NCBI RefSeq assembly: GCF_003966655.1
Contig: NZ_AP018795.1
Coordinates: 2,807,501-2,871,500 of the forward strand
Direction of reading: 5' to 3'
Source: Acidithiobacillus ferridurans
GTDB lineage: Bacteria > Pseudomonadota > Gammaproteobacteria > Acidithiobacillales > Acidithiobacillaceae
DNA: 64,000 bases
Position numbers and translations under genes: made by a program. The notes beneath the pieces are model-generated. The model saw only the letters and a list, made by a program, of their open reading frames with translations, ran no database searches and was not told the DNA's origin. This document shows positions 1 through 8,145 of the stretch, piece after piece (the first letter of the stretch is position 1; each line of letters begins with the position of its first letter).

Positions 1-522
1 GGACTGGACGATGATGCTGTCGTGTTCAAGGAGCATGTCCGCAAGTGGACCTTTTATCTCTCCGCCACCCAATATCGGACCGAGGATATTGTTCTCCAGA
101 TGGACGTGGCGGCGGAGACCGATCCAGTAATCGCTGAAGAGGGTTTCTGCATCGGTGATCCGATTTTGGTTGGCGGCAGCCAGAATGTCAGCAAACTGGC
201 AGTCCAGGCGGTAGTGATCCCAGGTCAGTAGGTCTACCACATCCTTGGCTTCCGCTTCGGCGCGAGGTCGTATGTCTATCTGCCAGAGTTTGCCATCCGT
301 TTCAAAACGCCAAGAGATGGCATCGCGCAACTGAAAAGCCACTGCCCGCATCATGGCGCTAGGATCCGTGTCCGCCAATACCCGTACCTGCTGCCCTATT
401 GCCAGGCGGATCGTAGCGGCGTAAATCAGGGGTTGCGCCACCGCGTAAGGCATGCCACACACGTCGATCACGTTCTGGGCCGAGACTCTGGGTGCGGGCG
501 ATATTGCTGATTGAATTGACAT
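1..522 (-). CDS. DUF2249-hemerythrin (HHE) domain protein, truncated by window edge
   Basis: The frame is open from ATG at 522 to base 1, giving the first 174 residues; the stop lies outside the window. Residues about 15-85 resemble DUF2249 (IDVCGMP near residue 20, W80 before QIDI), a TusA-like small fold often found with hemerythrins. From residue 101 the sequence is HHE-like: WDH at 101-103, H139-x3-E143 and EHD at 166-168, which are probable di-iron ligands. The family binds O2 or NO, or takes part in iron-sulfur repair; the role here is inferred only from family. AAGGAC lies about 9 bases before the start. The gene runs away from the rest of the window, so its operon partners are not visible. 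Confidence 0.8.
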   Translation of the reverse strand, partial: MSIQSAISPAPRVSAQNVIDVCGMPYAVAQPLIYAATIRLAIGQQVRVLADTDPSAMMRAVAFQLRDAISWRFETDGKLWQIDIRPRAEAEAKDVVDLLTWDHYRLDCQFADILAAANQNRITDAETLFSDYWIGLRRHVHLENNILGPILGGGEIKGPLADMLLEHDSIIVQS

Positions 523-840
523 GGTGTGAAGTCCTTGATAGCAAGTTCGGCGGTGCCTGGGACGGCAACAGACCCTAACTTATGGTGCGTCTGCAGAGAA
601 AAGCACGCCGGTCCATCATGATGAAGTCTGGAGACCGGGATTGCAATACGGGTAAGCCCGTCCGTCACCGGACCGCTTTCCCTGGGCGTCAGGAGTGCGG
701 TATCTCGCCTCATATGATAGATTACAGCTTAGCAGTTGGCGCATGCCGAGATCCGTAGAAGAGCTCCGCAAAGGCGAGTGCCAGAAAGGCGCTAGCTCAA
801 ATTTATTTCGCTTATCTTACCTGAAATTAGGCAGAAACTA
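523..840. other. Divergent intergenic region
   Basis: This 318-bp gap separates the divergent hemerythrin-like and DsbG-like genes and should hold both promoters. A minus-strand frame (468-713) could encode 81 residues but matches no family I recognise and overlaps the hemerythrin start, so it is not called. No convincing riboswitch or terminator was seen. Confidence 0.4.
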
Positions 841-1518
841 ATGTTTAAAAAGTCACTGGTGATCATGGCTCGTACATTATTGGCAGCGTGGTTGGTATCG
901 TCTATTTCGGCTTGTGCAAAAAAAACACCTCCTTCGTCAACCTCCACAGGAAGCGCGGCGACCGCTACTGCAACGTCCAGCATGACTGCCACACCCTCTA
1001 AAATGACTCCGAGCGATTTCTGGCAACTGATGGGGAAAAAACTTACCTATATCCAAGAGGGCCACCAGGGGCCTGTCGTTTACGATTTTACGGATACAAA
1101 TTGCCCATTCTGTCATCTTTTATATGTGACCGAAGCCCGTCTCATTCGAGAAGGAAAATTGACCGTCCGCTATGTCCCTGTCGCTATAATAAAGCCCAGC
1201 AGCATGCCGGAGGCTGCCGCCATATTACAGGCTGATAACCCTGTAGCGGCCTTACAAAAGGCCGAAGATGCCATTGCTAAGGGCATGAAGACAGGCAAGC
1301 CAGCCAACCTCGCACGAGCTACGGACGCAATCGGCAAGGCGTCACCAAAAACCATCGCAGCGATCAAAAAGATAGAGGCAAACAATGTATTCTTGCAGGA
1401 AATAGGCGTCGACGATCTCCCGGATATTATTTATCTGCCCAAAAAAGGCAAGCTTGGTCTGATAACGGGATTGATAAGCGAGAAGAAGCTCACGGAACTG
1501 CTACCGCAAATTCAATGA
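841..1518 (+). CDS. DsbG/DsbC-like thioredoxin-fold lipoprotein
   Basis: This 225-residue protein begins with a lipoprotein signal (SSISAC, lipid cysteine C25), followed by a Ser/Thr/Ala-rich linker (about residues 29-58). The C-terminal thioredoxin-like domain has a CPFC active site at C88-C91 in the context DFTDTNCPFC, typical of DsbC/DsbG disulfide isomerases. DDLPD near residue 187 could supply the cis-proline loop, although DsbC/G usually have TP there. The N-terminal dimerisation domain of true DsbC appears to be missing or short. It probably acts in the periplasm, tethered to a membrane. It stands alone, with a weak AGGCAGAA ribosome site. Confidence 0.75.
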   Translation: MFKKSLVIMARTLLAAWLVSSISACAKKTPPSSTSTGSAATATATSSMTATPSKMTPSDFWQLMGKKLTYIQEGHQGPVVYDFTDTNCPFCHLLYVTEARLIREGKLTVRYVPVAIIKPSSMPEAAAILQADNPVAALQKAEDAIAKGMKTGKPANLARATDAIGKASPKTIAAIKKIEANNVFLQEIGVDDLPDIIYLPKKGKLGLITGLISEKKLTELLPQIQ

Positions 1519-1658
1519 TCTGAATAAAAATGCTGCCATCAGGCTGCCGTCTCCAGATCAAACGCAGTGAGCCGGTGCGTATCGACGTCCGTATAGTGGA
1601 CTTTGGAATTTGGCGGAATTTCTTACGCCATTTTAACCAGAGTTGATATAACCTCACG

Positions 1659-2417
1659 ATGCAATCACTCAGCACAGTATGGTGGGTCCTTCCTGGTTTG
1701 TTCCTTGCCGGTATAGGTGCCGGGTTCGTCAATGTTCTGGCGGGTGCGGGGTCCATGCTGACCCTGCCTGCGCTCATTTTCGTGGGCCTTGATCCAATCG
1801 CCGCAAACGGCACCAACCGCATCGGCATCCTTTTGGAAAATCTCACCGCAGCGCGCACCTTTTACCACCATAACCTGGTGGATCTGAAAATGGGAATAAA
1901 GCTGGCGCTGTGGACGCTGCCGGGCGCCATGCTGGGCGCCATTGCAGGTATCCATATCGGCAATCTCTGGTTTCAGCGTATATTGGTGATTGTACTGGCA
2001 GTTAGCACTGCCACAATGTTTCTTCCAAAATTTGCTACCGGAGAATCCACACGTCCAGATGGCGATGCGTCGCCCTGGCTCTACCCAACGCTGCTCGCTC
2101 TAGGGTTTTACGGTGGCTTTATGCAGCTCGGTATCGGTTTTCTCTTTATCTTCGCACTGCGCCATTTCCTCACCAGAGATCTCGCCCAGGTAGCCGCTTA
2201 TAAAACCCTAATTATCGCATTGTACACCTTACCGACTCTCGTTATCTTTGCCTGGATGGGGCAGGTTCACTGGGGTGCGGGCATCGTCATCGGTATGGGT
2301 GGTATGATTGGTGCGAGACTGGCCACGAGGCTTACCATGAGTCGCCGCGGAAAACTGTGGGTCAAGGTAATAATGGCGATAGTCATACTTGCGATGGCTG
2401 TCAGGCTTTGGGTTTGA
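1659..2417 (+). CDS. TSUP family permease (TauE/SafE sulfite exporter-like)
   Basis: This is a 252-residue polytopic inner-membrane protein. The first helix, containing GIGAGFVNVLAGAGS, and the following ANGTNRIGILLENL segment are hallmarks of the TauE/SafE (PF01925) family, and the length is normal. Family members move sulfite, sulfoacetate or other sulfur anions; in a sulfur-oxidising host a sulfite or sulfur-anion role is plausible but not shown by the sequence. The start fits the usual position just before the first membrane helix, though no clear Shine-Dalgarno site is present. The stop lies 47 bp from the left attachment repeat of the integrative element. Confidence 0.8.
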   Translation: MQSLSTVWWVLPGLFLAGIGAGFVNVLAGAGSMLTLPALIFVGLDPIAANGTNRIGILLENLTAARTFYHHNLVDLKMGIKLALWTLPGAMLGAIAGIHIGNLWFQRILVIVLAVSTATMFLPKFATGESTRPDGDASPWLYPTLLALGFYGGFMQLGIGFLFIFALRHFLTRDLAQVAAYKTLIIALYTLPTLVIFAWMGQVHWGAGIVIGMGGMIGARLATRLTMSRRGKLWVKVIMAIVILAMAVRLWV

Positions 2418-2464
2418 CAGCGAAAGCGCAGTTCGCATCGCATAAATCGCATCGCGTATTCGTG

Positions 2465-2538
2465 TAACCAATTGGTTTATAAGATGGTGCCCAGGGCCGG
2501 ACTCGAACCGGCACGGCATAAGCCGAGGGATTTTAAGT
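2465..2538. repeat. attL: attachment site repeat of tRNA-Leu element (integrase-proximal copy)
   Basis: This 74-bp stretch is identical to 10615-10688. It contains the 3' 55 bases of tRNA-Leu (T-arm, variable arm, acceptor end and CCA, minus-strand sense) plus 19 bases of downstream DNA with the palindrome ACCAATTGGT. Here it is only a tRNA fragment, since the anticodon-stem 5' half is absent. Identity stops abruptly on both sides, as expected for site-specific integration. It marks one end of an 8.15 kb element. Confidence 0.93.
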
Positions 2539-2639
2539 GATTATTGTAGGCGTCCCACCTAATCCCATGCGGTTTGTTGATAAGAACGGCATCGATAAAA
2601 AACAGTAGCTTAGTTGTTGTTCTTTTCCTGATTTATCCC

Positions 2640-2667
2640 TTGCAATCCCGCCCAAGCCCGCTATAAT
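2640..2667 (+). promoter_or_regulatory. integrase promoter
   Basis: TTGCAA at 2640-2645 and a consensus TATAAT at 2662-2667 are separated by 16 bp, 33 bp before the integrase ATG. The two TATCAAA repeats lie directly downstream, so the promoter may be autorepressed by integrase or an excisionase. Confidence 0.6.
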
Positions 2668-2668
2668 T

Positions 2669-2688
2669 CCTATCAAAGACTTATCAAA
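2669..2688 (+). repeat. TATCAAA direct repeats, left end (putative arm sites)
   Basis: CCTATCAAA (2669-2677) and CTTATCAAA (2680-2688) are spaced 11 bp apart, one helical turn. The same unit recurs three times inside the right attachment site (10555-10588). Matching repeats inside both ends of an integrated element are typical of arm-type sites for a tyrosine integrase or its directionality factor. Confidence 0.5.
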
Positions 2689-2699
2689 GGATTCAGGCT

Positions 2700-4037
2700 A
2701 TGGCGACCAAGACAGCACTCACCGACCGCGAAGTCAAAGCGGCTATCGCATCCGGGAAATCCGGCTGGTTGAATCAGAACATGGGCGCAGGCGAAGGCAG
2801 TCTATCGCTTCGATACTGGCCGACAGGGGCGACGTGGTATTACAGCTATAACGTGCGTGGCAAAACCCGCCGTATCGTCATCAAGCCCGATTCAGGAACC
2901 GCACAGTTGCTGACCTTGGCGCAGGCCAGAGCAAAGGCTCTTGAGCTCATCAAAGAGCGCCGCGATGCCCCAGGCGGCGACTTACTCTTGCACCAGAAAA
3001 TGCAGACCGAGGCCGCGCTACGTTCCAAGGCCGCTCACGAAGCAGAAGAACGTGCCCGCAGTCTCAGGACCGTTGAAAAGCTCCTGAACAATTACCTGGA
3101 TAACATGCGGGCGCGAGGAAAAATCAGCACAGGTTCCGTAGCCAATGAGTTCAATAACCTTCTGCGGGACTACCCGGCGCTTGCCGACCGCGATGCAGCC
3201 AGTGTAACGCCGCTTGAGTGGGTGGGCATCCTGCGGCGATATGGAAAAACGGACGGACACACCGATAAAATGCGGAAGCTACGTTCCTACCTTAGAAGTG
3301 CATACAGCACCGCGCTCCGTGCCGACCTGGACCCGCTACAGGACGCCAGTGCAGGCATGATGCTTACCACAAACCCGATTGACGGCATCCCGGCAGGCAC
3401 GTCCAGGGCGAGGGATCGCAACCTGAGCGAGCAGGAATTCAGGGCGCTGTGGGCACGGTTGAGGGCAGACAGCCACCCGTTATCTCTGGCCTTGCAAGCT
3501 CTGATTTTACTTGGCGGCCAGCGGTACACGCAGCTTATTCGGGCCACCGTGCGAGATTATCAAGATGGCGAGCTCACCTTGTACGATCCCAAAGGGAGAC
3601 GCGCCACGCCAAGGAAGCATGTATTACCCGTTCAGGGTATGGCTAAGGGGCTGCTGGATGAATTCGCCAACCGCTCTGCGCTTCTCGGTACGGACCTGCT
3701 GTTCACCATCACTGGTGCCGGCCCGGCGCTTCTCGATAGTGCCAGTCGCTACATCACGGATCTGAGCAAGGCAATGGTTGAGCGTGGCGAAGCGACCGAT
3801 ACGTTCCGTCTGAGCGATATACGCCGGAGCCTTGAAACCATCATGAGCGGCAAGCTCCGTATCAGCAAGGACGACCGGGCGCAGTTGATGAGTCATGGCG
3901 TATCTGGGGTGCAAGACAAGCATTATGACAAAAGTGCCCACATGGACGCCAAGGCGGAAGCTCTTGCCAAGCTGGAAAGGTGGCTGGTGCAAGATACTGC
4001 AATAGTCGTACCGCTCCGGGCTGGGGGTGCGGGATGA
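2700..4037 (+). CDS. int: tyrosine recombinase (P4-type integrase)
   Basis: This 445-residue integrase of the tRNA-Leu element would catalyse recombination between the 74-bp attachment repeats. The N-terminal part (about 15-95) looks like the arm-binding DUF4102-type domain, and the middle (about 115-215) is the SAM-like core-binding domain. The C-terminal catalytic domain shows R275 (GGQRYTQL), DIRR with R375, H399 (MSHG) and nucleophile Y409 (KHYDK). The usual first histidine of HxxR is replaced by S372. AAAGGA precedes the ATG by 8 bases. The gene sits beside the partial tRNA copy, not the intact tRNA, which is the less common arrangement for P4-type integrases. Confidence 0.92.
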   Translation: MATKTALTDREVKAAIASGKSGWLNQNMGAGEGSLSLRYWPTGATWYYSYNVRGKTRRIVIKPDSGTAQLLTLAQARAKALELIKERRDAPGGDLLLHQKMQTEAALRSKAAHEAEERARSLRTVEKLLNNYLDNMRARGKISTGSVANEFNNLLRDYPALADRDAASVTPLEWVGILRRYGKTDGHTDKMRKLRSYLRSAYSTALRADLDPLQDASAGMMLTTNPIDGIPAGTSRARDRNLSEQEFRALWARLRADSHPLSLALQALILLGGQRYTQLIRATVRDYQDGELTLYDPKGRRATPRKHVLPVQGMAKGLLDEFANRSALLGTDLLFTITGAGPALLDSASRYITDLSKAMVERGEATDTFRLSDIRRSLETIMSGKLRISKDDRAQLMSHGVSGVQDKHYDKSAHMDAKAEALAKLERWLVQDTAIVVPLRAGGAG

Positions 4038-4720
4038 CCGTCCAGGCGATGAATACCCGGCAATTCATTGATGTGGCCACAGATACCTACGTCAGAGGGC
4101 CAGAGCACCGGGCCTACGTGAACCGACGCGCAGACGTGTCAGCGCCCTTGGATGATTATCTGGACCAGCTCTGGGGACCGAGCTTTACGCCGCAAGAGGC
4201 CGATCTTTACAAGGCCGTACAGCAACAGCTTATTGACAACATCCTGTCAGGGGCCATCAAAACGTATGCGTGGCCTATGCTGGTGCCGGATATGCGCCCG
4301 ACCATCGAAACCATTGAAACGGATTCCAGCGTTATCCTTTTGGCGGACTTTCAGAAGTGGGTAAAGAAGAATAACCCCGCAGCGCGTGCGGATTGGCTAG
4401 ACCTGATTATGGACGCCACGCAACCTACCGGAGATCCGGTTCAGCCGGACAGCCCCGGCATGCCGGTGGTGCAGGTTCGCACGAAGAAGCCGCGCGGACC
4501 CGTTCCAAACGCAACAAAGAGCGCGGCTTATTTGGAAGGCGGCGAGAGGCTGGTGGCCGTGGCGCAGGAACTGGTGGACAGCGGCCAGAAGTTGACAGCC
4601 GAAACGCTAGGCAAAGCTCTTGAAAAAAAATACAGAGGCACAAAAGCGTCAATATGGAAGAGAGACTACGTAGCAGAAGCTACGATGGCATCAATAAAAA
4701 GCCAGACCACCCATGACTAA
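4034..4720 (+). CDS. hypothetical protein of the integrative element
   Basis: The 228-residue product is of unrecognised family. The chosen ATG overlaps the integrase stop as ATGA, implying translational coupling to int; an in-frame ATG further upstream lies inside int and is unlikely. The protein is soluble, with an acidic N-terminal half, a proline-rich hinge around residues 133-150 and a basic C-terminal region (RTKKPRGPVPN; about 155-228). The end of the protein looks helical and could bind DNA. An excisionase or replication accessory role would fit the position after int, but that is speculation. A hairpin terminator follows 64 bases downstream. Confidence 0.65.
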   Translation: MTVQAMNTRQFIDVATDTYVRGPEHRAYVNRRADVSAPLDDYLDQLWGPSFTPQEADLYKAVQQQLIDNILSGAIKTYAWPMLVPDMRPTIETIETDSSVILLADFQKWVKKNNPAARADWLDLIMDATQPTGDPVQPDSPGMPVVQVRTKKPRGPVPNATKSAAYLEGGERLVAVAQELVDSGQKLTAETLGKALEKKYRGTKASIWKRDYVAEATMASIKSQTTHD

Positions 4721-4783
4721 TTGTTACTGGTAATAGCTCAGCAACAATAGGTAACAGCTTTTCCATTCGCAGTGAAAACACGA

Positions 4784-4809
4784 AACCGGCCTAACCGCCG
4801 GATTTTTAT
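4784..4809 (+). terminator. rho-independent terminator after int operon
   Basis: CCGGC (4786-4790) pairs with GCCGG (4797-4801) across a 6-base loop and is followed by ATTTTTATT. It separates the int transcript from the alpA operon. Confidence 0.6.
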
Positions 4810-4860
4810 TGTCTTTAGTCCGGCATCAATAGAGCACGGAAGGGACATAACCGGACATTG

Positions 4861-4919
4861 TTGCACGACACAAAATAGGGGATAGATTGGGTATCGGTAT
4901 TCATTTAGAGGACCGATAC
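4861..4919 (+). promoter_or_regulatory. alpA-operon promoter and 8-bp inverted repeat over the ribosome site
   Basis: A plausible promoter is TTGCAC (4861-4866), 16 bp, TAGATT (4883-4888). Directly downstream, GTATCGGT (4891-4898) and ACCGATAC (4912-4919) form a perfect inverted repeat with a 13-base loop that contains the AGAGG ribosome site. ATG follows at 4922. It could be a repressor operator or an RNA hairpin presenting or hiding the ribosome site. Confidence 0.5.
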
Positions 4920-4921
4920 AC

Positions 4922-5107
4922 ATGAAAACAATTACCGAACAACGCGGGTTACGCGCCCAGGCAGCGGCGAAGTATTGCGGGCTGGGAAGATCAACTTTCT
5001 TGCGGTATGTCAGCGAGGGCAAAGCCCCGCAGCCCCGGAAGTTATCACCCGGCGCAGTTGTGTGGTTAAGGGATGAGCTTGATAAATGGCTGGAGGCGGC
5101 GGCATGA
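4922..5107 (+). CDS. alpA: AlpA-family helix-turn-helix regulator
   Basis: The product is 61 residues, the usual size for AlpA-type (PF05930) or MerR-like HTH regulators of prophages and satellites. The core AAAKYCGLGRSTFLRYV forms the helix-turn-helix, followed by KLSPGAVVWLRDELDKWL, the typical ending of the family. AlpA proteins activate integrase or excision genes in P4-like elements and PICIs. It is the first gene of an apparent operon that runs to about 10.28 kb; its stop overlaps the next start. A perfect 8-bp inverted repeat sits directly upstream, so autoregulation is likely but unproven. Confidence 0.85.
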   Translation: MKTITEQRGLRAQAAAKYCGLGRSTFLRYVSEGKAPQPRKLSPGAVVWLRDELDKWLEAAA

Positions 5108-5310
5108 GCGCCGCCCAAAAGAAAACCGGGGCGGGCACCCCGGCGGCACACAGCAACACACTCGCACAGAAGCATACCAGCCCACGCGGTCGCCGTGCAA
5201 TTTTCCATCTCTGGACAGCGAGCAGGGCAGTCCAACACGCTGCACTCACCGCCGACGACCTGGCGCTGATCCGGGAAGCCCTGGCCGAAATTGCGGGGGT
5301 GCTGGGATGA
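5104..5310 (+). CDS. small hypothetical protein of the element
   Basis: This 68-residue protein starts at an ATG overlapping the alpA stop (ATGA) and its own stop overlaps the primase start in the same way. It has a basic, Ala/Gly-rich first half and a helical end (ALTADDLALIREALAEIAG). No family is recognised. The perfect 4-bp overlaps on both sides are the main evidence that it is translated. Confidence 0.6.
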   Translation: MSAAQKKTGAGTPAAHSNTLAQKHTSPRGRRAIFHLWTASRAVQHAALTADDLALIREALAEIAGVLG

Positions 5311-6188
5311 CCCCTACCAACGAAGTGTTAAGCGATATGGCCGCATGTGGCCTGACGCCAAGCAAGCCGGACACAATCGAGTTCGATACTCCCGGCATCG
5401 TTCGCTACCACGTCCAGGGCGATAAACCCGGAACCCGCAACGGTTATTGGCGTGGGTTCAGCGATGGCCGACCTGCTGGCATTTTCGGAAGCTGGAAAAC
5501 CGGCCAGACGCATCACTGGGTACATGGCGCGTCCACTGCCACCGATGCCGACCGCGAGCGCATACGGGCCATTCAGCGCGAACGTGAACAGGAACAGGAA
5601 GCCCGCCATGCGGCAGCCTCAGCCAAGGCTATCAGTATATGGGCCGATGCAGCGCCAGCGGACCCAGCGCATCCGTATTTGCAGCGCAAGGGCGTTGCGC
5701 CCGGTATTGCCCGCCAGCGTGGAGACATGCTGATTCTGCCTATCGTGGATTTTCCGGGGCCCTTACGCGGGATCCAGACCATAAGTCCTACAGGTGAAAA
5801 ACGCTTTACCAAAGGGATGCACAAGCAAGGCGGTTTTATTCCAGTAAATGGGAAGAAGCCGGAGCCGGGAAAGCGGCTGCTGATATGTGAAGGCTGGGCC
5901 ACTGGTCAGAGCTTGGCAGCACTCTCGCCGGAGGCCGTGGTCCTCGCTGCGCTGGACTGCGGAAACCTTCAGGCCGTGGCAGTCGAAGCCCGCCGCCGAT
6001 TCCCCCAGATTGATTTGGTTGTCGCTGCGGACGCTGACGAAATCGGGATGGCGAAGGCAAAAGCCGCCGCCGTTGCCAGCCATGCGAAATGGATCTGGCC
6101 GAGGTTCCCGAAGGATGCACCAGAAGGACTCAGCGACTTCAACGACTGGTCGGTATGGCGGAAATCTCAGGGGGTGGCGCATGTTTGA
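5307..6188 (+). CDS. Toprim-domain primase-like protein
   Basis: This 293-residue protein would synthesise primers for replication of the element. The N-terminal 75 residues contain GYWRGFSDGRPAG and FGSWKTG, seen in phage and plasmid primases. A charged helical linker (about 80-115) follows. The Toprim_3 domain runs from about 150 to 275, with LLICEGWATGQSLAAL (catalytic Glu), ALDCGNLQAVA and VVAADADEIG (acidic DxD metal site). No CHC2 zinc ribbon is visible. It overlaps the following ATPase gene by 8 bp. Together the pair would equal the primase-helicase split over two genes, as in many PICI-like elements, where P4 has one fused alpha protein. Confidence 0.82.
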   Translation: MTPTNEVLSDMAACGLTPSKPDTIEFDTPGIVRYHVQGDKPGTRNGYWRGFSDGRPAGIFGSWKTGQTHHWVHGASTATDADRERIRAIQREREQEQEARHAAASAKAISIWADAAPADPAHPYLQRKGVAPGIARQRGDMLILPIVDFPGPLRGIQTISPTGEKRFTKGMHKQGGFIPVNGKKPEPGKRLLICEGWATGQSLAALSPEAVVLAALDCGNLQAVAVEARRRFPQIDLVVAADADEIGMAKAKAAAVASHAKWIWPRFPKDAPEGLSDFNDWSVWRKSQGVAHV

Positions 6189-8145
6189 CGATTCCGAAGA
6201 TTGGACGCAAAACATACCGCCCTATGGCGATGACTTCGAGCCGCCGGCGCCGCACCGGTCAGTTGTCCCTGATCCTGTCGCTGGTGCTGAAGACCTGCCG
6301 GAGCCGGAGGCGCCAGTGGATTCAACGACGGTTGCAATGGCCGAGCTTCTAGCCATCGCCCAAGCGGGAGACGCGCCAGCATTCTGGAGATCGCTCAAGC
6401 CCCATGCCGCGACGTTGAAATCGCTCATGGATAACGATCCCGGCGAATACCAGGCTTGGCGCGCAGAGATTAAATCAGCGTGCAGCAAGATCAATGTGGG
6501 GACACTGGACAAATTTATTAGCCCCTCCGGTGGCGACGGCGACGGCAGCCAAGCCACTGAGCTGGCGGATTTGGCCGCATCCCGTTGTGAACTCTGGCAT
6601 GATGGAGATGGTAACGGTTTTGCCAGTTTGGAACGCGACGGGCACCGCGAACATTGGCGCGTTGACTCCACCGGCTTCCGGGATTGGTTGTCCTGGCTGG
6701 CTCATTCTGAGATGGGCACGGCACCATCAGCGGAGACCGTAAAAAGCGCCTGCAATGCTCTCGCCGGTCAAGCCAAGTTTGACGGTGACGAGCACGAACC
6801 TCGGCGGCGGGTCGGCAAAGACTCCTCCGGGTACTGGCTGGATGTTGGAGATGACCAATGGCGGGCGATTCTGATAACCGCGACCGGCTGGCGCATCATG
6901 AACGATCCGCCCGTACGATTCATCCGAACCAAGGCCACCAGGGCGCTTCCCGAGCCGGTATCTGGTGGCAGCGTTGACGTGCTCTGGAATCTGGTGAACG
7001 TGCCGAAGCAGGAAAGACTGCTGGTGCTGACGTGGATCCTCGAGTGCTTCCGGCCAGATACCCCCTACGCCCTGCTGGAACTCACCGGGGAACAAGGCGC
7101 GGCGAAGTCCACAGCACAGCGCACATTCCGGCGCTTCGTTGACCCTAACCAAGTGGAGCTACGCGGGAAACCAAAAACAGTTGAGGATATCTACGTCAGC
7201 GCCAGCAACTCCCACTTGCTCAGTTACGAAAATCTCAGCGGATTGTCGAACGACCAGTCCGACGCGCTTTGCACCTGCTGCACGGGTGGAGGTTACGCGG
7301 CGAGACAGCTTTATACGAATGGGGAAGAATCTACGCTCACGGCGCATTGCCCTGTGGCGCTGAACGGCATTTCCCCGGTCGTGCTCCGCCCCGATCTGCT
7401 GGATCGCGCAGTCTCTATAACCCTGCCCGAGATCATGGTACGAAGAACTGACGACGAGATCAGTACGGCCACCGAAGCGGCGGCACCTGGAATCATGGGT
7501 GCTCTGTTGACGCTGTTCAGCGAAGCCTTAGCCATCCTGCCTTCGGTAAACATCCCCCCTGAACAGCGGCCACGCATGGCGGATTTTGCAACGTTGGGTG
7601 AAGCCATCGCCCGAGTGCAGGGATACACGGAAGGCCACTTCCTCGCTCTCTACACCGATCACCGACGCACCGCGATAGGCCGGACGATTGATGCAAGCCC
7701 CGTAGCGGCGGCGATGGTGGCCTATGTGGATCGCGGCAATCGGTACGTGGGCACCGTCAAGGGATTGCTGGAAATACTCACCGAGCACAAGCCGGATCAC
7801 GAACGAGACGAATACTGGCCGCGCAGCCCAAAAGGGCTTGCGGATGCCATGCGGCGATATGCCCCGGCGCTTCGTCAAATGGGGATCATCGCCCGCGTGG
7901 ACAACACCCGGCGGAAGGATGGGGTTCATTGTGTACTTCACGTACAGGCACCGGACTATTCTCCCCAGCCCCAAGTACCGGGAAATGAAGTTCACCAAGT
8001 TCACCAAGTTCACCCATCCCAGAAACCGGAACCCCAAACAGTGGAAACCTGCCCCCAATGCGGCGGCTCAGGTTGCCCGTTGTGCTGGGATACAGATGAT
8101 GATCCCGCTGCCGGCGCTGATGATTTAGTGGACGGTGAAATATGA
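6181..8145 (+). CDS. P-loop replication ATPase/helicase-like protein with C-terminal zinc ribbon
   Basis: This 654-residue protein starts at the ATG overlapping the primase end. A Walker A motif, GEQGAAKST, lies near residue 303, with LLSYENLSG some 45 residues later as a probable Walker B. The following segment with VALNGISPVVLRPDLLDRA resembles sensor and arginine-finger regions of SF3/D5-like or related AAA+ replication helicases. The last 40 residues carry CPQCGGSGCPLC, a likely zinc ribbon. It is probably the replicative helicase or initiator of the element. The 3' part of the gene contains three 9-bp GTTCACC repeats, which force the peptide repeat VHQVHQVH and look like origin iterons. 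Confidence 0.78.
   Translation: MFDDSEDWTQNIPPYGDDFEPPAPHRSVVPDPVAGAEDLPEPEAPVDSTTVAMAELLAIAQAGDAPAFWRSLKPHAATLKSLMDNDPGEYQAWRAEIKSACSKINVGTLDKFISPSGGDGDGSQATELADLAASRCELWHDGDGNGFASLERDGHREHWRVDSTGFRDWLSWLAHSEMGTAPSAETVKSACNALAGQAKFDGDEHEPRRRVGKDSSGYWLDVGDDQWRAILITATGWRIMNDPPVRFIRTKATRALPEPVSGGSVDVLWNLVNVPKQERLLVLTWILECFRPDTPYALLELTGEQGAAKSTAQRTFRRFVDPNQVELRGKPKTVEDIYVSASNSHLLSYENLSGLSNDQSDALCTCCTGGGYAARQLYTNGEESTLTAHCPVALNGISPVVLRPDLLDRAVSITLPEIMVRRTDDEISTATEAAAPGIMGALLTLFSEALAILPSVNIPPEQRPRMADFATLGEAIARVQGYTEGHFLALYTDHRRTAIGRTIDASPVAAAMVAYVDRGNRYVGTVKGLLEILTEHKPDHERDEYWPRSPKGLADAMRRYAPALRQMGIIARVDNTRRKDGVHCVLHVQAPDYSPQPQVPGNEVHQVHQVHPSQKPEPQTVETCPQCGGSGCPLCWDTDDDPAAGADDLVDGEI
7990..8016 (+). 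repeat. iteron cluster A (3 x GTTCACC, 9-bp period)
   Basis: GTTCACCAA, GTTCACCAA and GTTCACCCA lie end to end inside the ATPase gene. The 9-bp period keeps the reading frame and yields a VHQ repeat. The core matches the type I iteron of phage P4 as I remember it (TGTTCACC), the binding site of the P4 alpha initiator. Confidence 0.6.

Noticed and set aside
468-713. 81-residue minus-strand frame upstream of the hemerythrin gene
   Set aside because: No family match and it overlaps the hemerythrin start, which has a better ribosome site; likely a leader or chance frame.
523-840. Possible riboswitch in the first divergent gap
   Set aside because: GC-rich paired segments are present but do not fit a consensus I can place.
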